Shown: positions 20,411 through 30,017 of the stretch, piece after piece
How positions within the stretch are numbered: position 1 is the stretch's first letter
How the letters are laid out: each line of letters begins with the position of its first letter
Source of the DNA: Chrysophaeum taylorii
Taxonomy: Eukaryota > Sar > Pelagophyceae > Pelagomonadales > Pelagomonadaceae
Direction of reading: 5' to 3'
Assembly (NCBI GenBank): GCA_029834535.1
Contig: JAQMWT010000464.1
Coordinates: forward strand, 105,906-169,905
DNA length: 64,000 bases
Made by a program: the position numbers and the translations under genes
The notes under the pieces: model-generated
What the model was told of the DNA's origin: nothing
What the model saw: only the letters and a program-made list of their open reading frames with translations
The model's database searches: none

Positions 20411-21055
20411 CTAGTCGGAAGAAGAGGTCTTGGCCTTTTTCGCCGTGGCGGGTTTCTTGGCAACGGGGGATTTTCGCTTTTTGGTGGTGGTGGTGGTGGT
20501 CTTGGCGGCGGTCTTGGCCGCAGCAGGCTTCTTGGGGGATGACTTGGCCGCCGCCGCAACGGCGGCAGTTTTTTTTGCCGCCGGCTTCTTCTGCTTCGCA
20601 GCTGCGGGCTTTTTTTCGGGAGTTTTCTTCGGGGAAGCGGGGCGCTTCTTTGTAGCCGCCGGTTTTTTCGTAGCTGGTTTCTTGGTCTCTGTCGCCTTCT
20701 TTGTCGTCGTCTTCTTCTCGGTCTTGGGCTCCGAGGCCTTCTTCTCCGTCTCCTTGGACGCCTTCTTCTTGTACTCTGGTGCCAAACGGTAGTGCGACTT
20801 AGTCTGCTTGAGAACTTCCTTTTCGACGCCCGACTTGAGGGCCTTGCGGAGGAGGTGCGGCTGGAAGTTGAGGTCCTTGTGCTCCTCCTGGAAATACCTG
20901 CGATGCGGATCACAGACGACGACGACAACTGGGGCGAGCGAGCGGGCTGGCGGGCGTCCTCACTTTTTGAGGGCCGGAAGCGACATTCCCTTGCGAGTGC
21001 CGTCGGTCGCGAGGGCCTCCTGGATGATGCTGATGTAGCTCGGGTTCCGCGACAT
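20411..21055 (-). CDS. H1: linker histone H1, two exons
   Basis: The exon at 20897-20411 alone would lack a start. An upstream exon (21055-20964) gives MSRNPSYISIIQEALATDG, the first helix of the H1 globular domain. Removing a 66-nt intron (20963-20898; GTGAGG...TCGCAG) joins it in phase 2 to KYFQEEHKDLNFQPHLLRK, completing the winged-helix domain (about residues 5-75). The remaining 115 residues are the expected Lys/Ala/Pro tail with SPKK and TPEKK motifs typical of CDK sites. 192 residues in total. It binds linker DNA and compacts chromatin. Divergent from the Hsp70-like gene with only 84 bp between start codons. Confidence 0.92.
20898..20963 (-). other. 66-nt GT-AG intron of H1
   Basis: The donor GTGAGG directly follows a reading frame that would otherwise hit TGA; the acceptor TCGCAG restores the globular domain. 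Confidence 0.85.
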
Positions 21056-21139
21056 ATGTGATGATATTTATCTGGCCGGGTTGTAAATTTTGTTACGAGA
21101 GTTCTTGTGAAGAAGAAGAAGAAAAGTGAAAAAAACGAA
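21056..21139. promoter_or_regulatory. divergent promoter, H1 / Hsp70-like
   Basis: 84 bp separate the two start codons. It is AT-rich compared with the flanking exons and ends in a GAAGAA-rich leader on the Hsp70 side. The promoter elements and both 5' UTRs must be squeezed here or overlap the neighbouring gene. Confidence 0.5.
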
Positions 21140-22522
21140 ATGTTGGTGTTGTGGTTCGCGGGCGTCCAAGCTCTGTCCGTTGGCATCGATCTTGGGACCT
21201 CGACGACCTGCGTCGCGTACTTGAGGGGAGACGACGCCAAGGACTGGGCGCTCGTACCCCACGAGTCGTCTTCTCAGAATAATAAGCGGCCTTCGCTGCT
21301 CGAGTCGATCGTCTCCGTAGCCGAGGACGGGTCGATCACCTACGGTCGGCAGGGCGTACCCATGACGGCGTGGAAGCGTGCCGTGGGCCTCGAGCCGCAG
21401 TACGTTTCGTGGCGTCTGTCGCCGCGCGAGCGGTCGGCGCTCCGGCTGGACTCGGCGGGTCGCATGATCGTATCGATTGGAGGCCGCGAACATCGCATCA
21501 GTCCGTCCGCGTGCTCGCGGGTCGTGCTGGAACGAGCGCTCCAAGGAGCGCGCGCGCATCTCGGGGAACCGGTGGATCGCGCGGTCTTGGGCGTCCCGGC
21601 ATCGTACCTGCCCGCGCAGCGCGAGGCGGTGGCGGCCGTCGGGCGCGCGTGCGGCCTCGACAAAGTCCAGGTAGCGAGCGAACCGGAACTCGCCGCGCAC
21701 GCGTACGGCCTGGGCGTCGCCGACTCGCAGGAGTCGCTCGCTTTGGTCGTAGATCTCGGAGGCGGCACCCTCGACGTGTCCTTCGTCGCCGTCGGCGGTC
21801 CGACCCGCACGATGGAAGTCGTCGCGACGGCCGGCGACCCTTGCTTGGGCGGCGTCGACTTCACCAAAACCCTCGCCGACTGCCTGCGGGCCAAGGGCGT
21901 CGCCGGCGACGACCTCTTCGATGTCGCCGAGGCCGCCAAGATTCGTCTCACGACGCGGCTCGAAACAGACGTCGGTAACGTGACGGTTTCGAGACGCGAC
22001 TTTGACGAGGCTGCCAAGCCTCTATTGGGCCGCGTCGCCAAATGCGTGCGCGAGGCCGCGATCTTCGCGGGCGCGAGCCTCCCCGGGGACGCCCTCTTTC
22101 CCTCCACAAAGGGCAAGCGCCGCAAAATTCCCGAGTTGGGCAGGGGGGTGCGTAGATTTCCGAGGGGCAGCGCGCCCGTCGATGCGGTCGTCCTCGTCGG
22201 CGCGGCGACCCGCATGCCCTCCATCCAGAAGACCCTATCTACCCTCGCCGGCTGTCCGGTCAAACAGGAGGTCGACCCCGAGCACGCCGTCGCGATTGGC
22301 GCCGCGATTCGCGCCGCGATCAACGACCATAAGATAACGGACTTCGTCGTCTTCGACGCCTACCAGGCCGAAGTCCTCAGGCACTTCGCCCGCCGCGAAC
22401 GACGCCAGGAAGAAGAAGAAGAAGAAGAAGAAGATGATGACGACGCGATGTTCGCGTCGCTCGCGGCGCAAATCGCGCCCGGGGCTCAGCTCGTCCACGA
22501 GGAAGAAGAAGAAGGAAGGTAG
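21140..22522 (+). CDS. ATPase-only Hsp70 family protein (HSPA13/Stch-like)
   Basis: 460 residues. The frame is open upstream but the first ATG is at 21140, giving MLVLWFAGVQALS, a short hydrophobic leader, and then phosphate-1 motif GIDLGTSTTC at residue 15, phosphate-2 LVVDLGGGTLDVS around D205, and the adenosine motif VVLVGAATRMPSIQ. The protein ends soon after the nucleotide-binding domain in a Glu/Asp-rich tail encoded by a GAA repeat. The substrate-binding and lid domains of Hsp70 (about 250 residues) are absent, and no KDEL-type signal is seen. A signal peptide followed by a lone ATPase domain is the architecture of animal HSPA13. Likely an ER or secretory-pathway chaperone factor; plastid targeting is possible too. 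Confidence 0.8.
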   Translation: MLVLWFAGVQALSVGIDLGTSTTCVAYLRGDDAKDWALVPHESSSQNNKRPSLLESIVSVAEDGSITYGRQGVPMTAWKRAVGLEPQYVSWRLSPRERSALRLDSAGRMIVSIGGREHRISPSACSRVVLERALQGARAHLGEPVDRAVLGVPASYLPAQREAVAAVGRACGLDKVQVASEPELAAHAYGLGVADSQESLALVVDLGGGTLDVSFVAVGGPTRTMEVVATAGDPCLGGVDFTKTLADCLRAKGVAGDDLFDVAEAAKIRLTTRLETDVGNVTVSRRDFDEAAKPLLGRVAKCVREAAIFAGASLPGDALFPSTKGKRRKIPELGRGVRRFPRGSAPVDAVVLVGAATRMPSIQKTLSTLAGCPVKQEVDPEHAVAIGAAIRAAINDHKITDFVVFDAYQAEVLRHFARRERRQEEEEEEEEDDDDAMFASLAAQIAPGAQLVHEEEEEGR

Positions 22523-22611
22523 GCAGGCACCACCACCTCCACCTCAAGTAATAATAATAAAAAAAAAAATTTTGGATGATTAATAATTTAGGATGATCAC
22601 ACGAAAAAAAT

Positions 22612-23004
22612 CTACTCGGCGTGAGTGGCGTCGGCCTCGTTCCGCGCGTCCTCGCGAGCCTTCTTGCACGCTTCGTATGCCAATTTGCACTTCTCCTCTA
22701 CCTCCTTGGCTTCGGTTGCGTACTTCTCGGCCTCCTTGCACTTCTCCTTGACCACCTCGCTATCCTTGCGGTCGATGGCGGCGAGGGCCTCCTGCGAGGC
22801 CTTCTGCGCGAGGCCGCTCAACTTCTCCGCCTCGAGCGCGAGCTGCTTGGCCTCGTTCGCCTTCTCCTCGATCAACTCGACGAGCTTCAACGACATGCCT
22901 TGTCCAAGCTCGGGCCGCGGGTCTTTCTGGAGGTACGGCGACACGGGCGTCCAGTTCCGCCACGACGACGGATCCGTCGCCGCCTCACTCCCAGCAGCCG
23001 CCAT
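22612..23004 (-). CDS. small coiled-coil protein, unknown
   Basis: 130 residues from the ATG at 23004. After a Pro/Trp-containing N-terminal 40 residues the rest is one continuous Ala/Glu/Lys helix with heptad character (ELIEEKANEAKQLALEAEKL onward), including regularly spaced Cys in KCKEAEKY and KCKLAYEACKK. No family recognised. Convergent with the Hsp70-like gene and downstream of the proteasome gene on the same strand. Confidence 0.65.
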   Translation of the reverse strand: MAAAGSEAATDPSSWRNWTPVSPYLQKDPRPELGQGMSLKLVELIEEKANEAKQLALEAEKLSGLAQKASQEALAAIDRKDSEVVKEKCKEAEKYATEAKEVEEKCKLAYEACKKAREDARNEADATHAE

Positions 23005-23167
23005 ATTCGAGCAACTGGTCGCTTTCCTTCCGCTGCGCCGAGGGTTTGTTTCTCTCTCTCTCTCTCTCTTCTTTTAAAAAATGAGCGTTATTGATTTGTT
23101 CCAAGAATTCGACAAAAACCCCTCTCTTCCTTCCTTCCTTCTTTCTTTCTTTCGAAGTGTAATGTAA

Positions 23168-23911
23168 TTACCAGCCGCCGTCCCCATCGAGGTCGCCGCC
23201 CGGTCCGGCGACGAAGGAGGCGGAGGCCCAGTCGGTCTCGAGCTTGTAGGGTTCGGAGATGCGCGTGCCCTCGGAAGTGGCTTTCGAGAGCTGGACCTTG
23301 TCGAGGGCGCGGCAGTCGCGGTAGTAGAGGACGCGAAGGCAGTCTTCGAGGAGCGCCCGGGCCTCGCCCTCCTCGAGGTCGGGGCGCCACTTGTTCCGCA
23401 TCACGGGAAGGGCGAGATGCGCCCCGAAACCAGTCGCGACCACGTCGTCCTCGAAAGCCGTCCCGCGGAGATCGACGCAGCCAAGAAATGGCTGGCCGTC
23501 CTTGAAGCCCCCCACCACGAGGGAGTTCCAGAGGGGGTCGAACTTGTTGCGGCGCTGGTACATGACGGCGCGCAGATAGTAAAATATTTCCTTCGGCGAG
23601 AACTCGAACCCGTCGTTCGCGTTTTTGTTCTCGCGGTCGAGATCCTCGAGCATGTGGGTGATGGCCGCGTAGTCCGACATCTCCCCCGAGCCCCCCACGA
23701 GCGTATAGGACCCCGTCTTTGAGATGCGACGCATGTCCTGGAACATCGCCAAACTTCCGTAGCTCGCGAGCGTGTCGGCGGCAAGCATCACCCCGTCCTT
23801 GTACTTGAGCCCCAGCACCGAGGTCCCGGTCACAATCGGCCGCGTCGTGTGCCGCATCGGCGACGACGACTCCATCTTCTCCGCCACGCCGCCGGCCATC
23901 ATCATCATCAT
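23168..23911 (-). CDS. PSMB4: 20S proteasome subunit beta type-4 (beta7)
   Basis: 247 residues. The key block TRPIVTGTSVLGLKYKDGV is the beta-7 signature, with ADTLASYGSLAMF, PLWNSLVVGGFKDGQPFLG, an ATGFGAHLALP block and CLRVLYYRDCRA all in family order. This subunit lacks the catalytic N-terminal Thr context and is structural in the beta ring. The start is the first of five consecutive ATG codons; the frame is open further upstream without another ATG in a good context. It shares an 89-bp divergent promoter with serine acetyltransferase. Confidence 0.93.
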   Translation of the reverse strand: MMMMMAGGVAEKMESSSPMRHTTRPIVTGTSVLGLKYKDGVMLAADTLASYGSLAMFQDMRRISKTGSYTLVGGSGEMSDYAAITHMLEDLDRENKNANDGFEFSPKEIFYYLRAVMYQRRNKFDPLWNSLVVGGFKDGQPFLGCVDLRGTAFEDDVVATGFGAHLALPVMRNKWRPDLEEGEARALLEDCLRVLYYRDCRALDKVQLSKATSEGTRISEPYKLETDWASASFVAGPGGDLDGDGGW

Positions 23912-24000
23912 CCCGAGAATAACAACAAGCACCCCCGTCGTCGTCGCTCTCTCCTGAAAAGAAAGAGGGGGTAAGGCGGCGAGAAGAGGGTCGGTCGAAA

Positions 24001-24903
24001 ATGCGTCTCGCACGCCGATTGCTGACGACGGACGTCAGCGCGAGCGCCCTGGGGGCGACGATGCTGTCCGAGTTGTCGTGGCGCGAGCGCGACGACATGC
24101 TGTGGAAGCGCCTCGTCTCCGAGGGCGAGGCGCTCGCCGACGACGAGCTCCTGGGGTCCTGGATGCGGCTGACCGTGCTAGGGTCAAAGTCGCAGTCCTT
24201 CAGCGAGTGCATCGCAAAGATCGTGTCGCGCAAGATGTCGCGGGACGTCGCCGACACGCGGATGCCCCTCGCGGCATTGGAACGGCTGATGGTCGAGGCG
24301 CTGGCTGATGATCCGAGGCCTGGCGCCGACGTCGTCGCGTCCATGTCCCGAGACCCGGCGGCCATATCCTACCTCCAGTGCTGCATGTTCTTCAAGGGGT
24401 TCCACGCCGTCCAGGCGCACCGGGCCGCGGCCAAGCTCTGGCGCAGCGGCGGCGGCCCCGCCGACACTCAAACTGCCTTGGCGCTCCAGGACCGCGTCCT
24501 CGAACTCTGGGACGTCGACGTACACCCTGGCGCTGAGATTGGCGGGGGTATCATGATGGACCACGCGACGGCCGTCGTCGTCGGCGAGACGGCGGTCGTA
24601 GGGGAAGATTGCACGATGCTGCACGGCGTCACGCTCGGCGGCAGGGGCGGCGAGCGCGCCGACCGACACCCGAAAGTCGGCGACCGCGTTACCTTGGGGG
24701 CCGGCTGCACCGTCATCGGGCCCGTCACGGTCGGCGACGACGCGAGCATCGGCTCCCAGGCTGTTGTCACGCGCGACGTCCCGGCAGGTTTGACCGTCGT
24801 CGGCCAGAACAAACTCCTCAATCCCTTCCTCTCGAGGGCGCGCAAGGAGGAAATCAAGCGCCGCCAGTTCACGTGGCAATACGAGGTCGCCAGCGAAGCC
24901 TAG
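24001..24903 (+). CDS. SAT: serine O-acetyltransferase
   Basis: 300 residues. An N-terminal helical domain (about 20-160) with MFFKGFHAVQAHRAAAKLW is followed by the left-handed beta-helix of hexapeptide repeats (about 170-270), including VDVHPGAEIGGGIMMDHATA and HGVTLGGRGG, whose Asp/His residues match the CysE catalytic set. It transfers acetyl from acetyl-CoA to serine, the first committed step of cysteine synthesis. The short N-terminus (MRLARRLLTTDV) could be a mitochondrial leader; no bipartite plastid signal is apparent. Divergent from the proteasome gene. Confidence 0.95.
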   Translation: MRLARRLLTTDVSASALGATMLSELSWRERDDMLWKRLVSEGEALADDELLGSWMRLTVLGSKSQSFSECIAKIVSRKMSRDVADTRMPLAALERLMVEALADDPRPGADVVASMSRDPAAISYLQCCMFFKGFHAVQAHRAAAKLWRSGGGPADTQTALALQDRVLELWDVDVHPGAEIGGGIMMDHATAVVVGETAVVGEDCTMLHGVTLGGRGGERADRHPKVGDRVTLGAGCTVIGPVTVGDDASIGSQAVVTRDVPAGLTVVGQNKLLNPFLSRARKEEIKRRQFTWQYEVASEA

Positions 24904-26410
24904 TTTTCTTTCTTTTCGGCGCCCGCCCGTCGACGACTACTACGTCCGACTTTTATAGATGAGGGCCGCCGCGTCGACGAACTCCAGCTGGCGTGGCCCC
25001 ACGCCTCGCCGGTCGTAGAGAAAATGAGAGGTCCGGAGCGCGAGGGCGGGGGGCGGAACGTCGGAGTGACCTCCCCAATGATAATCTATAGACGGCGGCA
25101 TCATGTGGTTGTGCCCCACGACGGCCATATGGACATCGTGGACCTCGGCAGAAACCTTTGCTCTCGGGCGCACTCGTCGTCTGCCGAAGAGTGTTGTTTT
25201 GCAGCGAAAACCAGCACTCTCGACGAATGGGCTCCAAGGGCGCGAGCTCCACCACGAAACCTCTAAAAATAGCGTGCGGCGCGCATCCGGAAAAAAAAAA
25301 AGGTCGCAGAAGTGGATGATGCGTTCATCCGCAACAACCAGTTTTTCTTGGGGATGTCGAGGACTCCCCCGTCGCAGGGAGGTCCAAGGTCGCGGCGTGC
25401 GCGAGGAGGAGGGCGTGGTGGTTACGCCGCGCGCAGAAGACCTATGCAGCAGCGAGCGAGCGAGCGAGCGAGCGCGCGCGCTCGGAGGTCATAACCCACG
25501 CGCCGACCTCGTGCAGCAACCGCAACGGGTCGCCAGGGGTTTGGTGATCTGGTGGTTTCACCTCGGAAAGATCGCGTTACCTTCCAAGGCCCGCACTACG
25601 AGCGCGCTCGACTCGTCCGGGACGCTCCTCGGCGGCAACCCTCGTCTCGGCGGTCTGGGGTGGAGCTCTCGCGGCATGGCCGCGCGACCAATTGGCGGCG
25701 GCCTTGACGGTGTGATTCCGCATGGCTGCGGCCGGATTTCTCCCATCCACCCACAAAGCCACACGGCATGATTCAAAAAGGGCCCGTCTTTTAGGCCTCG
25801 CAGCAGCACGAGGACCTCGAAGAGCGTCGCCAGCGTGTGTAGGGCTGAGCCGACATCCACCAGAAAACCTCGGCGTCCGCCGGCTTGCCATAAGCCCGCC
25901 GCCGCCAAAGAAACCGCCTCTGCGTCGCCCACCAACGACGAGGCCCCCGCAGACTGCATACCCAATTCAGCCCGAGAGCTGGCGCGCGTTCGCCTCCCTA
26001 CGTCCTCGCCAGCCTCCAGGAGGATCCGCCCGAGCGATTCGTAGACGTTGATTTTGAACATCTGCGCCACCGACGCCCAGCGTGCGGACAAGCTCATTTG
26101 TTCTCGATGTCTCACACGAATCGTTCCATCCAACGCTCGAGCAGCAACGGCACGCCGACCGGTGGAGTCAGGAAAACAACGTCCAGCATCCGAAGTATAA
26201 GGACCTGCTCGAACCACGCCCTCGCTCGAGTGCCACGGCCTGCGATGGATGATGTTCCACGATCCTTGAAGAGACTGAATCGCCGCGACGATCGATCGAT
26301 CGAGATCACGTCGAGGTCAAAGTTTACGGTTGCACCCGGACCAATAATAGAAAGATGGCGCCACGAGCTGGACGGCGTCCACAGTCGGGCAAGAACGTCC
26401 CCGACGACAA
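24904..26410. other. 1.5-kb stretch without a recognisable gene
   Basis: Overlapping frames of 60-220 codons occur on both strands (for example 25558-26217 minus) but none shows a family signature, and their composition follows the local GC-rich DNA. A GAGC/CGAG microsatellite lies near 25455-25475. Could contain a diverged or intron-split gene that I cannot resolve. Confidence 0.3.
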
Positions 26411-27010
26411 ATGGCGCCGCGAAAACGGAGAGCACAACCATCGACGAAACCGTTGCGCCGATTGAAATCGCCGAGGCAGCGAATATCGGGCTCGACCAAG
26501 AATTATTGGCGGTACGAAGCCGTAATTTCAGATGGTGTCGTGCGCCTTCGGGCCTGGTACCCGGACCTCGTCGAATACAGTCAGTCGCTCGAGAAGGATA
26601 AGTATGAGAACCCGAAACGCAGACGACGACGCGCGATTTCGAGAAAATACCACAGCGGTACATTCCGAGTTCGTCAAAGTGTCGACGGATATCCGCGAAC
26701 CATCGAATTCGGAGGGCAGAAATGTCAGTCGCTGCGGTGCGATGCCGCTCGCGGACGGACAAAACTGCCTTTGAGATTTCGATGCGCCAATATTAGGTGT
26801 CGAGGGAACTCATCTCAGGCCGGCGTCAAGGCTCTTCCACAAGTGGAAGTATATTATGGCGCGCGCCAAGGCATGTTGGTTTTTGCGAAAGACGTGGCAG
26901 CTCTCCGGCGCCTCATGAGCCAACAACAAGACGCGAGGAGGATAGGCGACCTCCGGAAATACGCCGGAGCGTTTGGACTCGAGAAACTTCCCTATTTTCG
27001 CAGACCGTGA
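26411..27010 (+). CDS. hypothetical protein, basic, 199 aa
   Basis: ATG-initiated frame, strongly basic in its first 95 residues. Four cysteines in the middle (GQKCQSLRC ... RCANIRC) could bind a metal. The C-terminal 65 residues are better balanced and look protein-like (LPQVEVYYGARQGMLVFAKD). I recognise no family. It may be one exon of a longer gene or a chance frame. Confidence 0.3.
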   Translation: MAPRKRRAQPSTKPLRRLKSPRQRISGSTKNYWRYEAVISDGVVRLRAWYPDLVEYSQSLEKDKYENPKRRRRRAISRKYHSGTFRVRQSVDGYPRTIEFGGQKCQSLRCDAARGRTKLPLRFRCANIRCRGNSSQAGVKALPQVEVYYGARQGMLVFAKDVAALRRLMSQQQDARRIGDLRKYAGAFGLEKLPYFRRP

Positions 27011-27317
27011 CGAACGCAAGGAAATCTTCCTTACAGATTTAACCTATGTTCAATATTGTAGTACTGTTGACTTCAATATATTGGGTAAGGATCATTGTTT
27101 TCAGCAACGACAGTGGGCAGCAAATCAGTGCTGCTGCTCCACCGCCACCATCACCAAAAACCAAATTATGGCGCGGGAGGTCGGTTAGATAGGTGCGGTC
27201 CTGAAGAATGCTCGAAGAAGAAGAAGAAGAAGAAGAAGCAAAAGAAGAAGAATGCGCCGCGGGACCGCGCCGCATATTATGGAAAGAGAGAGAGCATGTA
27301 CTCTACTCCAGGATGCT

Positions 27318-27749
27318 TCATCCAAGTGCGGGTTCGGTGGCGAGAACTCGCTGGAAGTCGGTCACATCCAAGTAGCCCTTTGAGTTTTTGTCGGCGCGGG
27401 CCATGACGTCGGCGCCGATGTCGTCGAGCGTCGCGCCCTCGGCCGCGCAAACGGTCTTCGCAAAGCCGGCGCCGGCGCCGCCAAAGGTAGCGACGAAGAG
27501 ATCGATATCTTTCTGGTTAATTTTGCCGTCGGCGTCGGTGTCTATCAAATCGAAGATATCTTGGGTAGTCGCCTTGGGTTTGGACGTCATGTGCTGAGAG
27601 AAGTCTTGAAATGGAATGCCGGCATCCGAGACGACGAGAGGCATCGTGTTGTCTGCGCCGAGCCTTTCGAGAAACGTTGATGCGTCTTTGGTGGTGAGGA
27701 CGCCGTCTCCATCCAAGTCGTAGAGGTCGAAGTGAGGCCTGGTGTGCAT
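27318..27749 (-). CDS. EF-hand calcium-binding protein
   Basis: 143 residues from the ATG at 27749; the frame continues upstream but through low-quality sequence without a better start. Three canonical 12-residue loops are visible: DLDGDGVLTTKD (residues 11-22), DTDADGKINQKD and DKNSKGYLDVTD, each with Asp at positions 1, 3 or 5 and Gly at 6. Spacing suggests four EF hands with one decayed, as in calmodulin-like or troponin-C-like proteins. Cytosolic calcium sensor or buffer; partner unknown. Confidence 0.85.
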   Translation of the reverse strand: MHTRPHFDLYDLDGDGVLTTKDASTFLERLGADNTMPLVVSDAGIPFQDFSQHMTSKPKATTQDIFDLIDTDADGKINQKDIDLFVATFGGAGAGFAKTVCAAEGATLDDIGADVMARADKNSKGYLDVTDFQRVLATEPALG

Positions 27750-28031
27750 AAGAGATCGATCTGTCGCGTTAAAAATGAAAAAAAAAAGAAATCCAATGCG
27801 GTCCGTCGAAGATTCCGTTAAATGCCTGTGCCCAAATTCCGAGAAAATGGACTTTTGAATCTGGAGTGATGTACTGTAGTGAAAAATCAGTATATTGAGA
27901 GGCAGAGAGGAAGGAAGCCAAAACGGGTTGTGTACGTGTTGCATTACTATTCTTTCTAGTACCCGAGTGGTGCTCCTAGCGCGCGCCATAGCGCCAGTAT
28001 CTAGAGGGAGACAGATCCCTGGAGACGAGGC

Positions 28032-29126
28032 ATGGGCTCGCGGCTGTTTTCGAGCGGGTGCGAGGGAAAGAGGCCCCCGGCGATCATCACCGACATGCCC
28101 CCCCCCAAGCGAACGCGGGTCGTGACGCCGAGCGCGGGTTTGGTGCCCTCCTCACCTCAGCATCGACATCGCCAGGCGGGGATGGTCGTGGACCCCTACT
28201 CGGCGGCGGCGGCGGCGATGGGCGGTGAGCTCGCGGGGGCGCTGACGCGGAGCTTGCCGCAGCTCGCGGGTCACGGGCGGGAGGCGCTGGCGACGACGAC
28301 GAGCTCTGCGATTTTGGGCCGGTCGTTCGATTCGCTGTCGTCGCGTCGCGCGCTCGCGGGCCCCCCGGCCCCGTCGTCGCTCGAGAGAAGCACGTCGCCG
28401 CCGCATGCTCCCGCGCGCGCGTGGCACCACGCGCCGCCCGAGGTCGCCGTCGCGGCCAAGACTGGTCGGTGGACGAAGAGGGAGGACGAGCAGCTGCGTC
28501 AGACGGTGTCGCGCTTCAACGAGAGCGACAAGGACTGGAAGGTGATCGCGAAGCTGGCCTTTAACGGGTCGCGATCGGACATCCAGTGCCTCGAGAGGTG
28601 GGAGAAAGTGCTCAAGCTCGGCCTCGTCAAAGGACCTTGGACTCCTGAAGAAGATGAAATCGTTCGACGAGCCGTCGAAGGTTCGACGGGAAAGAACGGG
28701 GGGAACTCGGACCTGGTCAACTGGGCGGACGTCGCCAAGCTCCTGCCGGGCCGCCTCACGAAGCAAGTCCGCGAGCGATGGCAGAACCACCTCAATCCCG
28801 CGCTCGTCAAGTCGCCCTGGACCGAAGAGGAAGATTACCTCCTCGTCTCTCTCCAGGCCGTCTTGGGCAACCGCTGGAACGAAATCGCGCGCGCCTTCCA
28901 GGGCCGTTCCGAGAACGCGATCAAGAATCGATGGAACTCCAAGCAGCGCCGCACGCTCCTGGACGGACCAAAACCCCACAAGCCGATCCTTCCCACCGCG
29001 AAAAACGTCTGTCGCAACGTCAACTTCCACAAGGCTCTCGTCAAGGCCTCGGGAAACGACCCGGAAATTAACGAGGCCGCCTCCATCCTGGTCAACAAGG
29101 TCTCTCGCTGCGTCGCCGTCCAATAA
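28032..29126 (+). CDS. three-repeat (R1R2R3) Myb transcription factor
   Basis: 364 residues. A low-complexity N-terminal 140 residues is followed by three Myb repeats: R1 from TGRWTKREDEQLRQTV, R2 from KGPWTPEEDEIVRRAV to VRERWQNHLNP, R3 from KSPWTEEEDYLLVSL to AIKNRWNSKQRR. The regularly spaced Trp residues are kept, and R2 carries an insertion of about 8 residues (STGKNGGN). In plants and protists 3R-Mybs commonly control G2/M cell-cycle genes; the target here is not shown by sequence. The tail after R3 is short (about 60 residues). Confidence 0.93.
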   Translation: MGSRLFSSGCEGKRPPAIITDMPPPKRTRVVTPSAGLVPSSPQHRHRQAGMVVDPYSAAAAAMGGELAGALTRSLPQLAGHGREALATTTSSAILGRSFDSLSSRRALAGPPAPSSLERSTSPPHAPARAWHHAPPEVAVAAKTGRWTKREDEQLRQTVSRFNESDKDWKVIAKLAFNGSRSDIQCLERWEKVLKLGLVKGPWTPEEDEIVRRAVEGSTGKNGGNSDLVNWADVAKLLPGRLTKQVRERWQNHLNPALVKSPWTEEEDYLLVSLQAVLGNRWNEIARAFQGRSENAIKNRWNSKQRRTLLDGPKPHKPILPTAKNVCRNVNFHKALVKASGNDPEINEAASILVNKVSRCVAVQ

Positions 29127-29897
29127 ACCGCGGTGGTCGCCAGGAAGAACACCGCTCTCCTTGCTTGCTTGCTTGGTTGGTTGGTTGGTTGGTTGGTTGG
29201 AAAAAAAAAACGGTTGGATCTCCGCCCGTCGTCCCATCTCTCGCCGCCGCCGCCACCTATCGTTGCAGTGGACGCGAGCGTCCACCGATTTTCCTTTTCG
29301 TTTTCACCCTGCTCTCTCTTATTCGAAGGCTCCTCCTCCTCCTCCTCCTCCTTTGCTGCTTCTGTTCCTGCCTCTCTACCGTCTTCTGTACGCCGCGCGC
29401 ACCCCCCTCTCGTTGCTGTCGCCCGCGGGGACCCCACGTCATCAAATGCTCTCCCTTGCTCGAGGGGCAAAAAGGGGGAGAGACCTCTCCTCTGGCTGAA
29501 TCAAACTCGCGACCGGACCCCTCGCTATTTTTGATCGAGGCACACATACACCACTGCAGAGTGGGTCGGTCGGTCCTCTCGGGACATCCTCGTCTCTCGT
29601 CCCTCTTCGCTTCCAAAAAAAACACCTCGGTCGGTGTTAACAAACAAACAAAACAAACAACGCCCCGGGCCGCCGCACTCCTCGTGACCACCCTTTCCGT
29701 GCGCGTTCCCACCCCGTGCCAACCCTTCCACCTTTTCCGCATTGGATAGGATTCGGCGAGCAATCCCTGAATTCTAAATAAGAAATTCTACTCCACCAAT
29801 CACTGTGATAAAAATTCCGAAATTCAGATACCCGGAATTAGAATAAATAAAGTGCGTTGAAGTTCGTTTTGGTCTTCGAATGCTGCTGCTGCTGCTG

Positions 29898-29932
<35 letters not shown>

Positions 29933-30017
29933 GGCGTTGTGTCCGTCCTCTCGACGACGTACGTCGGTCGGTCGTCGTGCGGCAACATTAATTATCACAT
30001 ATTTTTGAACAAAGACC
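29127..30017. other. intergenic, microsatellite-rich
   Basis: Contains (TTGG)n near 29170-29200, (CTC)n near 29330-29352 and a CTG/CAA triplet block near 29881-29932. A GGTGTTAAC sequence near 29630 is not a histone hairpin (no second arm). No gene supported. Confidence 0.5.

Noticed and set aside
20347-21240. 297-codon minus-strand frame, Arg/Pro-rich
   Set aside because: Out-of-frame reading of the H1 lysine-rich tail; the H1 frame with its intron explains the region.
23912-23960. Intron-like pyrimidine tract and CAG upstream of the proteasome gene
   Set aside because: It falls in the 89-bp divergent promoter; no upstream coding exon is available, so at most a 5' UTR feature.
24184-24879. 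231-codon minus-strand frame opposite serine acetyltransferase
   Set aside because: Codon-bias shadow in GC-rich DNA, no family match.
25558-26217. 219-codon minus-strand frame
   Set aside because: No recognisable domain and overlaps equally long frames on the other strand; left as unannotated.
29625-29650. GGTGTTAAC as a histone-type hairpin after the Myb gene
   Set aside because: No matching AACACC arm at hairpin distance and no histone gene nearby.
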